Assembly (NCBI GenBank): GCA_003140835.1 | Contig: PLLA01000121.1 | Location: 120,984-184,983, forward strand | DNA: 64,000 nt | Source: Candidatus Tumulicola scandinaviensis | Lineage (GTDB): Bacteria; Vulcanimicrobiota; Vulcanimicrobiia; Vulcanimicrobiales; Vulcanimicrobiaceae | Direction: 5' to 3' | Shown: positions 52,464-62,391 of the stretch, in pieces | Numbering within the stretch: the stretch's first letter is position 1 | Layout: every line of letters starts with the position of its first letter | The notes under the pieces: model-generated | What the model saw: the letters and a program-made list of their open reading frames with translations, nothing else | What the model was told of the DNA's origin: nothing | Database searches by the model: none | Translations under genes and position numbers: made by a program

Positions 52464-52679
52464 TCACGCGACCTTCGGGAAGTTGCCGAGCACGTTGATG
52501 CCGGCGAGAATCGCCAGAATCGCGCCGAACCCCAGCAAGAGCAGCATCAACTTGAAAACGTGGTTCTCAACGCCCGGGGTGCTCCAGTCCTTGTAGAGGG
52601 CGTAGAAGGCGACGACGCCGACGATGATGCCGCCGGCAACCGCGCCGGTCCGTTCGAGCACTGCGAAATCTACGTTCAT
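52464..52679 (-). CDS. Small two-helix membrane protein of the cytochrome oxidase operon, 71 aa
   Basis: The 71-residue product has two helices (GAVAGGIIVGVVAFYALYKDW and HVFKLMLLLLGFGAILAILAGI) and a short polar end. It follows ctaE by 10 bp and precedes another small gene, so it is probably a small oxidase subunit or assembly protein. Its length and two-helix shape are similar to CtaF-type subunits, but the sequence is not recognisably CtaF. Confidence 0.68.
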   Translation of the reverse strand: MNVDFAVLERTGAVAGGIIVGVVAFYALYKDWSTPGVENHVFKLMLLLLGFGAILAILAGINVLGNFPKVA

Positions 52680-52689
52680 CGTTGAATCC

Positions 52690-53309
52690 CTATATCAAGT
52701 AGAAGATCGAGAAGAGCACAACCCAGATGACGTCGACGAAATGCCAGTAGAGCGTACCCGCGGTGATGCCGAAGTATTTTTGACCCGTGTAAACGCCGGC
52801 GGCCGACTGCAGCAGCAGCACCGTGAGATAACAAACGCCGACGAAGACGTGAAAGCCGTGCATGCCGGTGAGCGTAAAGAACGACGCGCCGAAAATGCCG
52901 CTTCCCCACCAACTGACGTGCTCTGCAACGATGAGGTGGGTGTACTCGTAGGCTTGGCCGCCCAGGAATCCCGCGCCCAGAATGATGGTGAAGATCAGCA
53001 TCCACATGTACTTCATGAAGTTGCCGTGCTTCCAATTTTCGAGCGCGTAGTGCATCGTCGCGCCGGAGCCGAAGAGCAGCACCGAGTTCCACGCGGCAAA
53101 TGCGACGTCCAGGCGCTTGATACCGGGCGGCGGCCAACCCTGACCGCTATTGCGCAAGTACAGATATGCGAAGATGAACGAAGAGAAGAGGACGCAGTCG
53201 CTCACCAGGAACAGCAAGAATCCCTGAAGCCGTAGCTCGCGCGTCTCGACGTAGAGCTGATCGGCTCCGTCGCCGTGCGCGCTACCGTGCGCGATCGAAG
53301 CGACGGCCA

Positions 53310-53310
<1 letters not shown>
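52690..53310 (-). CDS. ctaE: Cytochrome c oxidase subunit III
   Basis: The 206-residue protein has five helices: ELRLQGFLLFLVSDCVLFSSFIFAYLYLRN, the conserved GTMHY-like ATMHYALENWKHG, LTGMHGFHVFVGVCYLTVLLL and a final YWHFVDVIWVVLFSIFYLI. The HGFHVFVG and WHFVDVVW segments are subunit III signatures. It belongs to the short subunit III group without N-terminal helices. ATG 53310 overlaps the ctaD stop by one base. The operon order is ctaC-ctaD-ctaE on the minus strand. Confidence 0.95.
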
Positions 53311-54995
<1,685 letters not shown>

Positions 54996-55021
54996 GTTTC
55001 CTCTTCGGCTACCTCAGGCGT

Positions 55022-56116
55022 TCACTTCAACGAATCCAAGTAAGCGACGAGATTGGCGATATCTTGGTTCGACAGTCCGTTGGTGGTTGCGTTGGGCATC
55101 GCTCCGAGGCTGCCCACGTAACCGGTTTGCAGAATCTTTGCGACGTTAGCCGGCGTGGCCGGGTCGCCGTTGACCAAGTCCGGGTGAGACGGATCGTGCA
55201 GCACGCCCTTGAGTCCGGGACCGACGATGCGCTGGTTGAACGGCCCGATCGCGTGACACGCCGAGCATTTTTGCGCGAACAGCGTCTGGCCCGCCGGCGC
55301 GGACCCGCCGGTCAGCGCGACCGCGGCCCCGCCGGCGGCCGGCAGCGCGTTGCTGACGTGCGCGTTCTTGACCTGCCATCCTTGATACCATCGGTCGAAC
55401 GACGCTTTGTCCTCGACGACCAAGACCTGCTTGTTCATCTGAGCGTGCAGAACGCCGCAGAACTGCGTGCAGATAATCTGATATCGCCCGGTCAAGCGAG
55501 GCGTAAACCGAATCGACGTGACCAACCCCGGCACCGTGTCGTTCTTGAGGCGCATGGCCGGTACCCAAAACGAGTGGATCACGTCCGACGAGGTGAGATT
55601 GAGCGTCACCGGCACGCCGATCGGGAGATGCATCTCGTCGGTGATCTCGCCGTTGATCTGGGGGTAACGGAACGTAAAGTTAAACTGGTGGCCGATTGCT
55701 TGAACCACGAGCCCGTTCTGTGGCTCGAGCATGATTTCGTACCAGATCTTCACCGAGACGACCGACAGCAGCACCACGAACAGCGCCGGGATCAGCGTCC
55801 ACCAAAACTCGAGCCGGTGGTTATCGTGCACCTGAACGCCGATAGCGTCGGGCGGATCGCTCGGCTTGACCCGAAACGCTATCGCGAAATACAGCAGGTA
55901 GCCGAAAACGAAGATGTAGAGTGCCGATCCGGTGGCGGCCATGAAGCGGAACAGGGTGTCGACCTGGCGCGCGGTGACGATCGCCGCCGGCAAGTACTGT
56001 TCTAGCGGAAACCAATACCAAAATACGATCGATGCGATCGCGAGCAGCCCCAAGACTGCCGTAACGCTCCAAAAGCCGGGACCGACGTGTGCCGACTGCG
56101 CTCTGTTCTCAACCAA
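55022..56116 (-). CDS. ctaC: Cytochrome c oxidase subunit II with fused cytochrome c (caa3 type)
   Basis: The 364-residue protein has two N-terminal helices, a cupredoxin domain with the CuA ligands CTQFCGVLHAQM (Cx3Cx3HxxM) near residue 230 and a C-terminal cytochrome c with FAQKCSACHAIGPF (CxxCH) and the distal Met in GSLGAMPN. Such caa3 oxidases take electrons from soluble or bound cytochrome c into the own c domain. The start is TTG at 56116 with GGAGAGA 9 nt upstream. The gene is 55 bp after nanE and heads the oxidase operon. Confidence 0.95.
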   Translation of the reverse strand: MVENRAQSAHVGPGFWSVTAVLGLLAIASIVFWYWFPLEQYLPAAIVTARQVDTLFRFMAATGSALYIFVFGYLLYFAIAFRVKPSDPPDAIGVQVHDNHRLEFWWTLIPALFVVLLSVVSVKIWYEIMLEPQNGLVVQAIGHQFNFTFRYPQINGEITDEMHLPIGVPVTLNLTSSDVIHSFWVPAMRLKNDTVPGLVTSIRFTPRLTGRYQIICTQFCGVLHAQMNKQVLVVEDKASFDRWYQGWQVKNAHVSNALPAAGGAAVALTGGSAPAGQTLFAQKCSACHAIGPFNQRIVGPGLKGVLHDPSHPDLVNGDPATPANVAKILQTGYVGSLGAMPNATTNGLSNQDIANLVAYLDSLK

Positions 56117-56171
56117 AGAAAAGTCTCTCCGTCACTAGGCTATAAGGAAGCATCTCGGCTTCGCACCGACT

Positions 56172-56855
56172 TTAGCGGTTTCGCGCTCTGTCGGCAGACC
56201 CTGCAAAGCTGCGTACGAGCCAGTCGACGTTCGTAATCGCGGTACCCACCACGACGGCGTCGGCGCCCGCGTCGAATGCCGCCCGCAACTGCGCGGGCGA
56301 CGCAACGCCTCCTTCGCAGACGACGAACGCGTCTAACTCCGACATTTCGCGTACCAAATCCAGCGCGGGTAACGGATGGCCGGTGGTTTCGGCCGTGTAC
56401 CCGCACAGGGTGGTAGCGATGATCTCGGCGCCGGCTGCGCTCGCGCGCCGGACGTCGGCAACGGTCGCGCAGTCGGCCATTGCAATTCGCCCGGCGGAAT
56501 GGATGGCTTCCAGAATTCCTTTGATCGTCGCTCCCGCCGGACGGCGGCGCACCGTTGCGTCGACGGCTACCACGTCGGCTCCAGCGCCGACCACCTCGGC
56601 GACCTCGGCGAGGGTCGGCGTGATATACGGATCGAATTCGTCGTAAGCACGTTTGACGAGCCCGATAATCGGCAGGTCGACGCGCGCGCGCACGGCTCGA
56701 ATGTGCTCGCCGCCCGCGACTCGCACGCCCACCGCTCCACCGTCCCGAGCAGCCTGCGCCATCGCCGCAATGACGTGTGGATCGTCGAGCGCCGAACCTT
56801 TCCAGGCCTGCACGGAAACGATCAGGCCGCCGCGGAGTTTCTCGAAAAGGCTCAG
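56172..56855 (-). CDS. nanE: N-acetylmannosamine-6-phosphate 2-epimerase (NanE-like)
   Basis: The 227-residue protein is a complete NanE TIM barrel: LRGGLIVSVQAWKGSAL, GLVKRAYDEFDPYITPT with the catalytic Lys, VVAVDATVRRRP, MADCATVADVRRASAAGAEIIATTLCGYT and FVVCEGGVASPAQLR. It converts ManNAc-6-P to GlcNAc-6-P. No ATG, GTG or TTG precedes the family start; CTG at 56855-56853 overlaps the kinase TGA as CTGA and is the only start that fits the operon's 4-bp spacing. The reading frame runs open to 57998, but that is the kinase gene in another frame. The CTG start is inference. Confidence 0.88.
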   Translation of the reverse strand: MSLFEKLRGGLIVSVQAWKGSALDDPHVIAAMAQAARDGGAVGVRVAGGEHIRAVRARVDLPIIGLVKRAYDEFDPYITPTLAEVAEVVGAGADVVAVDATVRRRPAGATIKGILEAIHSAGRIAMADCATVADVRRASAAGAEIIATTLCGYTAETTGHPLPALDLVREMSELDAFVVCEGGVASPAQLRAAFDAGADAVVVGTAITNVDWLVRSFAGSADRARNR

Positions 56856-57766
56856 ACGAGGCCGCCGATTTCTCGAAACGGGCCGAGCCCCGCTTCGCGA
56901 TATGCCAGCATCAACGCGCCGATGCCGGGATCGTATTTCGGAGCGATCACGGCCACTGCCGGGAAGGCCTCGCGGATGCCGGCAGCCAGGCGTGCGCCGA
57001 ACCGCGCGTCGGCGAACATGCCGCCGGAAAAAGCAACCTCCGGCGCCGCGCCGGCCGCGAGCGCGGTTCGGGCCAACGCTGCCAAGCAATCGGCTCCACG
57101 AGCGGCGATCGCCTGGAACGCAGGGAAGGCCAGAGCTACGGGCGCGAACGCCGCCAACCGTTCGCGCGATATCTCGCCGCTGTAGAAGCCCCGCGCAATC
57201 CGGCGTAAGGAAGGCAGACCGAAGAAGTCGCACGCCGCGCGCACGTCTTCGCGTGCCCCGGCGTCGGTATCGTCGCTGCGCATCAGCGCTGCAAGCGCCT
57301 CGCGGGCAACCCAGAACGCACTCCCTTCGTCGCCGAACAGATACCCCCAGCCGCCACCGGTCCACGCGTGCGTGCCGCCGGTCGCGTACACCACCGAACC
57401 GGTGCCGGCGATAACGACGACGCCCGGCCGGCCCGCGAGCGCACCGGCGTGAGCAATCGGCGCGTCGTGAACGAGGAGTTCGCGCGGCGTGGGCAGTTCG
57501 GGAGCTCTTCCGTAGAGCCGGCCTTCGTAACCACTGATGCCGGCGACGATGGCGGCGAACGATACGTCGCGAGGAAGGCCGGCCTGCTCGCGCGCGGCCG
57601 ACAGCGCGCCGCGCAACGCATCGCGCAGACGCGACGAGTGCGCCCCCGCGCCGACTTCGTCGGCTGCATCGGCGCGGCCGCGTCCAACGACCACCCCGGT
57701 TTCGTCGCCGATAGCCGCGCTCGTGGAACTCTGACCGCCGTCGATGCCGGCGACGTACACGCTCAC
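56852..57766 (-). CDS. N-acetylglucosamine-kinase-like protein (BadF/BcrA ATPase family)
   Basis: The 304-residue protein has the ASKHA nucleotide motifs VYVAGIDGGQSSTSAAIGD, VVIAGTGSVVYATG and GGGWGYLFGDEGSAFWVARE, typical for NAGK-type and BadF/BcrA kinases. The C-terminal AFSGGMFADA is the adenosine motif. With NanE it makes N-acetylglucosamine-6-phosphate; the true sugar may be ManNAc or a related compound. The GTG start at 57766 overlaps the HExxH gene's TGA (GTGA). The frame upstream to 58108 is not coding. Confidence 0.88.
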   Translation of the reverse strand: MSVYVAGIDGGQSSTSAAIGDETGVVVGRGRADAADEVGAGAHSSRLRDALRGALSAAREQAGLPRDVSFAAIVAGISGYEGRLYGRAPELPTPRELLVHDAPIAHAGALAGRPGVVVIAGTGSVVYATGGTHAWTGGGWGYLFGDEGSAFWVAREALAALMRSDDTDAGAREDVRAACDFFGLPSLRRIARGFYSGEISRERLAAFAPVALAFPAFQAIAARGADCLAALARTALAAGAAPEVAFSGGMFADARFGARLAAGIREAFPAVAVIAPKYDPGIGALMLAYREAGLGPFREIGGLV

Positions 57767-58068
57767 GTGCTCTGCTCCAGCAACTCGCGAGCATAGCGAT
57801 CGGCGGCTCGCTCGCGCGCCGCTCGATTGCCGATAACGGGGATTTCGCCGATGCGTTCGCGGTGGTGATACAGCTCGTGCCCGATCGCCATGGTGACGAA
57901 CGTTCCCAAGTCTCCCAGCGCCATGCCTTCGGCCACGCGAGCGTTGAGCCGAATGAACGGCCCGTTTGGATCGTACTCTGCGCACAGCTCCGCCGCACCC
58001 CAGTCGCCCAAATCGGCGAAGCCGACGGCGACGCCGTACGAGCGCGCCAGCGCGAGGGCTGCGTTCAC
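57763..58068 (-). CDS. Minimal ImmA/IrrE-like (M78) HExxH protein, 101 aa
   Basis: The product (VNAALALARSYGVAVGFADL...) has the zinc motif AIGHELYHHRERIGE at about residues 61-75 and a following RAARERAADRYARELL helix carrying the third-ligand-type Glu/Asp, as in ImmA/IrrE (DUF955) peptidases, but it lacks the usual extra domain and is only 101 residues. ImmA-type proteins cleave repressors. Both ends overlap neighbours by GTGA, so it is fully embedded in the FAD oxidoreductase-kinase-NanE operon. No HTH partner is nearby. Confidence 0.68.
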   Translation of the reverse strand: MNAALALARSYGVAVGFADLGDWGAAELCAEYDPNGPFIRLNARVAEGMALGDLGTFVTMAIGHELYHHRERIGEIPVIGNRAARERAADRYARELLEQST

Positions 58069-59417
58069 GGAGAGCCTCCGCTGCGCCGCAGGTCGACGCC
58101 GTCGGCAATCAGCTGCCGGCGAAGGTCGTTCGTGTCGACGTCGCCGGCGTTCGCATTACGCGAACACGCTAACGCGGCTGCCGTTCCGGCGCCCTGGCCT
58201 AACGTCATGACGGTCGGCGTCAGACGGGTCGACGCGAGCGCTTCGTGCGTGGTCGAAATGCAACGCCCGGCGACCAACAACTGCTCCCGATTGATCGGTA
58301 CCAAGCAACGGTACGGAATCTCGTAACTTTCGCCGGGTGCTAAGCGCCGCGTCGTCGTTCCGGAACCCGAGGGGTTGTGAATGTCGATCGGATAGGCGCT
58401 GCGAGCTATTGCGTCGTCAAATCGCCGCGCCTGCAGCACGTCCTGCGCGGTCAGCGTGTAACGACCGACGATACGCCGCGATTCGCGAATTCCAACCTGC
58501 GCTCCGGTGGCGGCCAGCCGGGCGCGTTCGAAACCCGGAACCCGCGCACGAAAAAAGTCCAGCAGCTGCATGACTTGCAGGCGAGCCTCGACCTCGGCGC
58601 GCGTCAGGTCTTCGGGATCGAGCGGATCGATATCGACGACGCGCGTCATGTTGACGGTGACTTCGTCGGGATACGGCGAGATAAAAAACGACACCAACTC
58701 GCGCGGAATGTCGACTTCGCCATTTTCGCCCGCGCGCTCCCATAGCTCCCGCAGCCCGGCCACTGCAGTCAAGGCCGGCGCCGTTCGTTCGTGCACCTTC
58801 AACGACGTGCGCATCTGATCCGGATGCTCGCGCAGATACGCCGCGAGTTCGTCCAGATTCACGTGGCTCAAGCGAAACATCAAGCTGGCGGGCTGAACGC
58901 GACCGCGCTCGTCGCCCTGCTGCGTCTGGACACCGGCCGACGCAGCGACGACCGCATCCGCAGTCGTATCGATGACGACGCGGCCGCGGTAGGTGCGCGT
59001 TCCGCCAACCGTCGCGAAGACAGCGCCCCGAACGCAGTCGCCGTCAACCTCGGCCGACAGCACGTACGCGTGGAGCAAGAGCTCGACGCCGGCTTCGCGC
59101 ATCATCTCGAAAAGCAGCGCCTTGTGCACTTCCGGGTCGAACGGCGTAATCGTCGAAACGTAGTCGGAGGAGTCGGCAACGTGCCCCGGCGACGCGCCTC
59201 TTTGCACCAGGCGCTCGACCATTTCTTGCGCGATCCCGCCGACGATTCGGTCGGCGCCGGAATGGAAGGTCATCCACGGGCCGACCATCGACGCAGTGGC
59301 CGTTCCGCCAAGAAATCCATACCGCTCGACCAGCATCGTCCGCGCCCCGTGCCTGGCCGCCGCAATCGCGGCCGCGCAGCCGGCATTCCCACCGCCGATC
59401 ACCAGCACGTCGTGCAT
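58065..59417 (-). CDS. FAD-dependent oxidoreductase (FAD_oxidored family)
   Basis: The 450-residue protein starts MHDVLVIGGGNAGCAAAIAAARHGARTMLVERYGFLGGTATASM, the dinucleotide GxGxxG and family signature. VVIDTTADAVVAASAG is the central segment, and the C-terminal LLVAGRCISTTHEALASTRLTPTVMTLGQGAGTAAAL closes the FAD site. Family members are flavoproteins of sugar- or amine-linked pathways with unknown substrates. It is the first gene of an operon of four with 4-bp overlaps; the DUF4870 gene starts 58 bp away on the other strand. Confidence 0.9.
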   Translation of the reverse strand: MHDVLVIGGGNAGCAAAIAAARHGARTMLVERYGFLGGTATASMVGPWMTFHSGADRIVGGIAQEMVERLVQRGASPGHVADSSDYVSTITPFDPEVHKALLFEMMREAGVELLLHAYVLSAEVDGDCVRGAVFATVGGTRTYRGRVVIDTTADAVVAASAGVQTQQGDERGRVQPASLMFRLSHVNLDELAAYLREHPDQMRTSLKVHERTAPALTAVAGLRELWERAGENGEVDIPRELVSFFISPYPDEVTVNMTRVVDIDPLDPEDLTRAEVEARLQVMQLLDFFRARVPGFERARLAATGAQVGIRESRRIVGRYTLTAQDVLQARRFDDAIARSAYPIDIHNPSGSGTTTRRLAPGESYEIPYRCLVPINREQLLVAGRCISTTHEALASTRLTPTVMTLGQGAGTAAALACSRNANAGDVDTNDLRRQLIADGVDLRRSGGSP

Positions 59418-59475
59418 CGCCCGCGAGTTCGCCGCAGGGAAGCACCCGCCTGGGCGGCCGTGCTAAGATCGGGTC

Positions 59476-59919
59476 ATGACGACCGAAATCGCGACCACCC
59501 AACACACTCCAGAGGAGCGCAACTGGGCGATGGCCGCGCACTTATCGGCGCTGGTAGCGATCGTGGGCATCCCGTTCGGCCACGTGATCGGGCCGCTCGT
59601 CGTGTATCTGATTCAGCGCGACAAATCGCCGTTTGCCGCGGCCCACGCTCGGGATTCGCTGAACTTCCAAATCACGCTGTCGCTGGCAGCGGTGCTCCTT
59701 TTTATCCTGGTCTTTGCCGGTTGGGCCGCGCTGCTCGTCCAGCTGCCCGAGGGCGCGCAGTCGCCGCTGCCTTTTTGGATATTCGGAGGCTGGATGGTCG
59801 TGGCGTGCGTGGCGTTGGCCGCCGCAATCGGCGCCATCGCCTTGATCGTCGCCGGTGCCGTCGCGGCGAGCAAAGACCAGCCGTACCGGTATCCGTTCGC
59901 GATTTCTTTCGTCCATTAG
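59476..59919 (+). CDS. DUF4870 (TIC20-like) membrane protein
   Basis: The 147-residue protein has an N-terminal polar segment ending HTPEERNWAMAAHLSALVA, then GPLVVYLIQRDKSPFAAAHARDSLNFQIT, the DUF4870 signature, and three to four helices. The function is unknown; the family is widespread in aerobic bacteria and distantly related to chloroplast Tic20. AGGAG lies well inside the frame, so I rely on the first ATG at 59476, divergent from the FAD oxidoreductase gene. It precedes the amino-acid permease by 61 bp. Confidence 0.88.
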   Translation: MTTEIATTQHTPEERNWAMAAHLSALVAIVGIPFGHVIGPLVVYLIQRDKSPFAAAHARDSLNFQITLSLAAVLLFILVFAGWAALLVQLPEGAQSPLPFWIFGGWMVVACVALAAAIGAIALIVAGAVAASKDQPYRYPFAISFVH

Positions 59920-59980
59920 GGCCGGCAAAAAGCAGCAAAAACCAGGGAGTCGCGCGCCGAGGGTGTATTTCGAGGCGCAA

Positions 59981-61639
59981 ATGCTGCTAGAACGTGTAAA
60001 GCCTCTTGCGCGAATCCTCGCCGAGGGCAGTGACGAAAAGCACGGCTTGAAGCGGTCGCTCGGGCCCTGGGCGCTAACTGCGATGGGCATCGGTGCGATC
60101 ATCGGGACCGGCATCTTTGTGCTTACGGGTGTTGCCTCGGCGACCCGCGCGGGTCCGGCACTAACCGTTTCATTTATCGTTGCTGGTATCGTGAGCGCGC
60201 TTGCCGCCCTTTGTTACGCCGAAGTCGCTAGCAAGGTGCCAATCTCCGGCAGCGCATACACGTACACATACGCGACTCTGGGCGAGTTCATGGCTTGGAT
60301 CGTCGGTTGGGGCCTTGTGCTGGAGTACGCCCTGGGTGCATCGACCGTGAGCGTCGGATGGTCGGGTTACTTCACCTATATCCTTCACACGCTACACATC
60401 TGGGACGTTCCACAGTTGTGGCAGCATAGTCATTGGGACCCGACACCGGGGATCGCCAATCTCCCAGCGGCCGCCATTATACTGCTGATTACTGCGTTGC
60501 TCGTCCGAGGGACGAAGGAGTCGGGGAGCGTCAATGCGGTGATCGTCGCGATCAAGGTCGCGATCGTCCTCTTCTTTATCGCCATCGGCGTCGGTCATAT
60601 CGACACTGCAAACTACCACCTCCCACCAGGTCCGATGACCGGTGCCGGCGGATATTTTCCGTTCGGGTTGGGTGGCATGCTTGGGGGCGCGGCGTTCATA
60701 TTTTTTGCGTACATCGGCTTCGATGCGGTATCGACAACAGCCGAAGAGGCGAAGAATCCCGGTAAGGATCTACCGTTTGGCATCATCGTGAGCCTTGCGG
60801 TATGCACGATCCTCTATATTATCGTCGTGGCGATTCTTAACGGCATGGTTCCTTTCAACGAGCTTAACGTGGCGTACCCCGTCGCGTTTGCGGTCGACAA
60901 GGTCGGCATGGCTTGGGCCGGAGTTGTCATTTCGTTCGGCGCCATAGCAGGCTTGACGACTGTTCTGCTCGTCATGATGTTCGGACAAACGCGCGTCTTC
61001 TATGCGATGTCGCGCGATAAGCTGATCCCCCCGAGTTTTACGACCCTTCACCCGACCTGGCGCACGCCGGTATTCTCGCAGATCTTTTTTGGGATATTGA
61101 TCGCCGCGGCGGGTGCGTTTTTCCCGATCGGCATCCTGGGCTCTCTTACAAATATGGGAACGCTGATCGCGTTCGTCCTCGTTTCGATTGCTGTTCCCAT
61201 CTTGCGTAAGCGCCACCCTGATTTTACCGGAACATTTAAGATTCCGTTCGGGCCGTATCTCATTCCGGCGCTGTCGGCGGTTACGGCTCTCGGCCTGATC
61301 TATTATCTACGTGTAGGTAATCCGGTCGTCCCGATTGCGATGCCGATCGTGCTGGGCATCCTCGCCATCATTTGGTTTGCCGCCCGCGTCCTTCGAGGGT
61401 TGCTAAATTTGGAGGGGTTCTTCGGGGTAATCGCCGACGGTGCCGTGGCACTCTTTGCCGGTGGGGTTGTCTACTGGCTAACCGGCCATCAGATCCTCGA
61501 CTTCCCGCTTGTGTGGCTAGCATTCTTGATCTGGCTCACGGTCGGCCTAACGATATACTTCAGTTACGGGCGGCGCAAGAGCACCGTCGCGCTCGAGGAA
61601 GCGGAAGGTTTAGCAATCAGGCAGCCGCCGGTGAATTAG
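59981..61639 (+). CDS. Cationic amino-acid transporter-like APC permease, less GC-rich than its neighbours
   Basis: The 552-residue protein has 14 or so helices. SLGPWALTAMGIGAIIGTGIFVLTGVAS is the TM1 binding site of CAT-family APC transporters, and FFAYIGFDAVSTTAEEAKNPGKDLP follows. C-terminal extra helices (VLRGLLNLEGFF...) are CAT-typical. It likely imports amino acids with H+. By eye, more codons end in T or A than in neighbouring genes, so the gene may be a horizontal acquisition or a different expression class. The ATG at 59981 with GAGG upstream is my choice; the frame is open earlier. Confidence 0.86.
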   Translation: MLLERVKPLARILAEGSDEKHGLKRSLGPWALTAMGIGAIIGTGIFVLTGVASATRAGPALTVSFIVAGIVSALAALCYAEVASKVPISGSAYTYTYATLGEFMAWIVGWGLVLEYALGASTVSVGWSGYFTYILHTLHIWDVPQLWQHSHWDPTPGIANLPAAAIILLITALLVRGTKESGSVNAVIVAIKVAIVLFFIAIGVGHIDTANYHLPPGPMTGAGGYFPFGLGGMLGGAAFIFFAYIGFDAVSTTAEEAKNPGKDLPFGIIVSLAVCTILYIIVVAILNGMVPFNELNVAYPVAFAVDKVGMAWAGVVISFGAIAGLTTVLLVMMFGQTRVFYAMSRDKLIPPSFTTLHPTWRTPVFSQIFFGILIAAAGAFFPIGILGSLTNMGTLIAFVLVSIAVPILRKRHPDFTGTFKIPFGPYLIPALSAVTALGLIYYLRVGNPVVPIAMPIVLGILAIIWFAARVLRGLLNLEGFFGVIADGAVALFAGGVVYWLTGHQILDFPLVWLAFLIWLTVGLTIYFSYGRRKSTVALEEAEGLAIRQPPVN

Positions 61640-61811
61640 CCGCTCCAACCAGACGGGCGCCCGTCCAATCTGCGCGGTCGTACGCCGCAGATTTGGTATA
61701 GTTTCGGCGTTTGACGTGTCGCTTGCGTGGTATAGACTCTCCGCGGGATGTATGTTCGTTCCGCAGGCGGAGTGTCCGACACCACCGCGTCTTCGTCTAA
61801 GGGAGAATCTC
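61640..61811. promoter_or_regulatory. Intergenic region with palindrome and possible promoter elements
   Basis: 172 bases separate the permease and hemerythrin genes. GACGGGCGCCCGTC (61652-61665) is a perfect 14-bp palindrome without a T-run. GGTATAG occurs twice (61695 and 61729), and TTGACG (61711) with TATAGA (61731) would be a -35/-10 pair with a short 14-bp spacer. GGGAGA upstream of the ATG at 61812 is the ribosome site. I see no gene. Confidence 0.45.
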
Positions 61812-62330
61812 ATGGCCGTCGCCAGAACTACGTCAAAACAATCAACCAGCAACGGGCAACGCGCCGAAGCGCTCGACGTCTTGTCGTTGCTTCACCAGGA
61901 CCACGAAGCGGTCGGCGCGATGATCGAAGAGGTCAACGACTGCGAACCCGGAGATCGGCGCTTGAAAGAACTCTCCGAGTCTATCGCTCAAGCGCTGACC
62001 GTTCACGCAAAGATCGAGGAAGACGTCTTCTACCCGGCGTTGCGAAAGCGTGCCGAGGAAAGCGAACAGTTGACCGACGTGTTCGAAGCGTATACCGAGC
62101 ACGACGTCATCAAGCATTTAATCGCGCTGGTCGAATCCGACAGAACCCGGGACGAAAAATTCAAGGCCGAACTGCAAGTCCTCGGCGAAGCGGTCACGCA
62201 TCACGTCAAGGAGGAAGAGTCGACCATCTTCGCAATGGCGCGCGAACTGATGAGCCGCGAAGAGCTGGTCGACTTCGGAGCCAAAATGGCGAAGAAAAAA
62301 GAACGGCTCATGAAGGACGTCGCCGCATAA
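61812..62330 (+). CDS. Hemerythrin HHE-domain protein
   Basis: The 172-residue protein has VLSLLHQDHEAVGAMIEEV, LTVHAKIEEDVFYPALRK, TEHDVIKHLIALVE and THHVKEEESTIFAMARE: His and Glu positions of the HHE cation-binding four-helix bundle. Such proteins bind a di-iron site and take part in oxygen, nitric oxide or iron handling. A basic Lys-rich C-terminus follows. Frames open from 61716 have no start evidence. The gene is followed by a strong terminator. Confidence 0.92.
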   Translation: MAVARTTSKQSTSNGQRAEALDVLSLLHQDHEAVGAMIEEVNDCEPGDRRLKELSESIAQALTVHAKIEEDVFYPALRKRAEESEQLTDVFEAYTEHDVIKHLIALVESDRTRDEKFKAELQVLGEAVTHHVKEEESTIFAMARELMSREELVDFGAKMAKKKERLMKDVAA

Positions 62331-62357
62331 AACCCTAGTTCACGCCGCAAACGGTTC

Positions 62358-62389
62358 GCGGGTCCTCGCAGTCGCGAGGACCCGCTTCT
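62358..62389. terminator. Bidirectional terminator after the hemerythrin gene
   Basis: GCGGGTCCTCGC (62358-62369), loop AGTC and GCGAGGACCCGC (62374-62385) form a perfect 12-bp stem followed by TTCTT. It lies between hemerythrin and the convergent DUF6496 gene, whose stop codon is at 62392. Confidence 0.85.
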
Positions 62390-62391
62390 TC

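Noticed and set aside
56172-57998. A 608-codon fusion of an Arg-rich N-terminus with NanE
   Set aside because: The first 380 codons are a shadow frame of the kinase and HExxH genes; only the last 227 have family similarity.
61711-61736. Sigma70 promoter TTGACG...TATAGA before the hemerythrin gene
   Set aside because: The spacer is only 14 bp, too short for a normal sigma70 promoter; kept only as a weak note.
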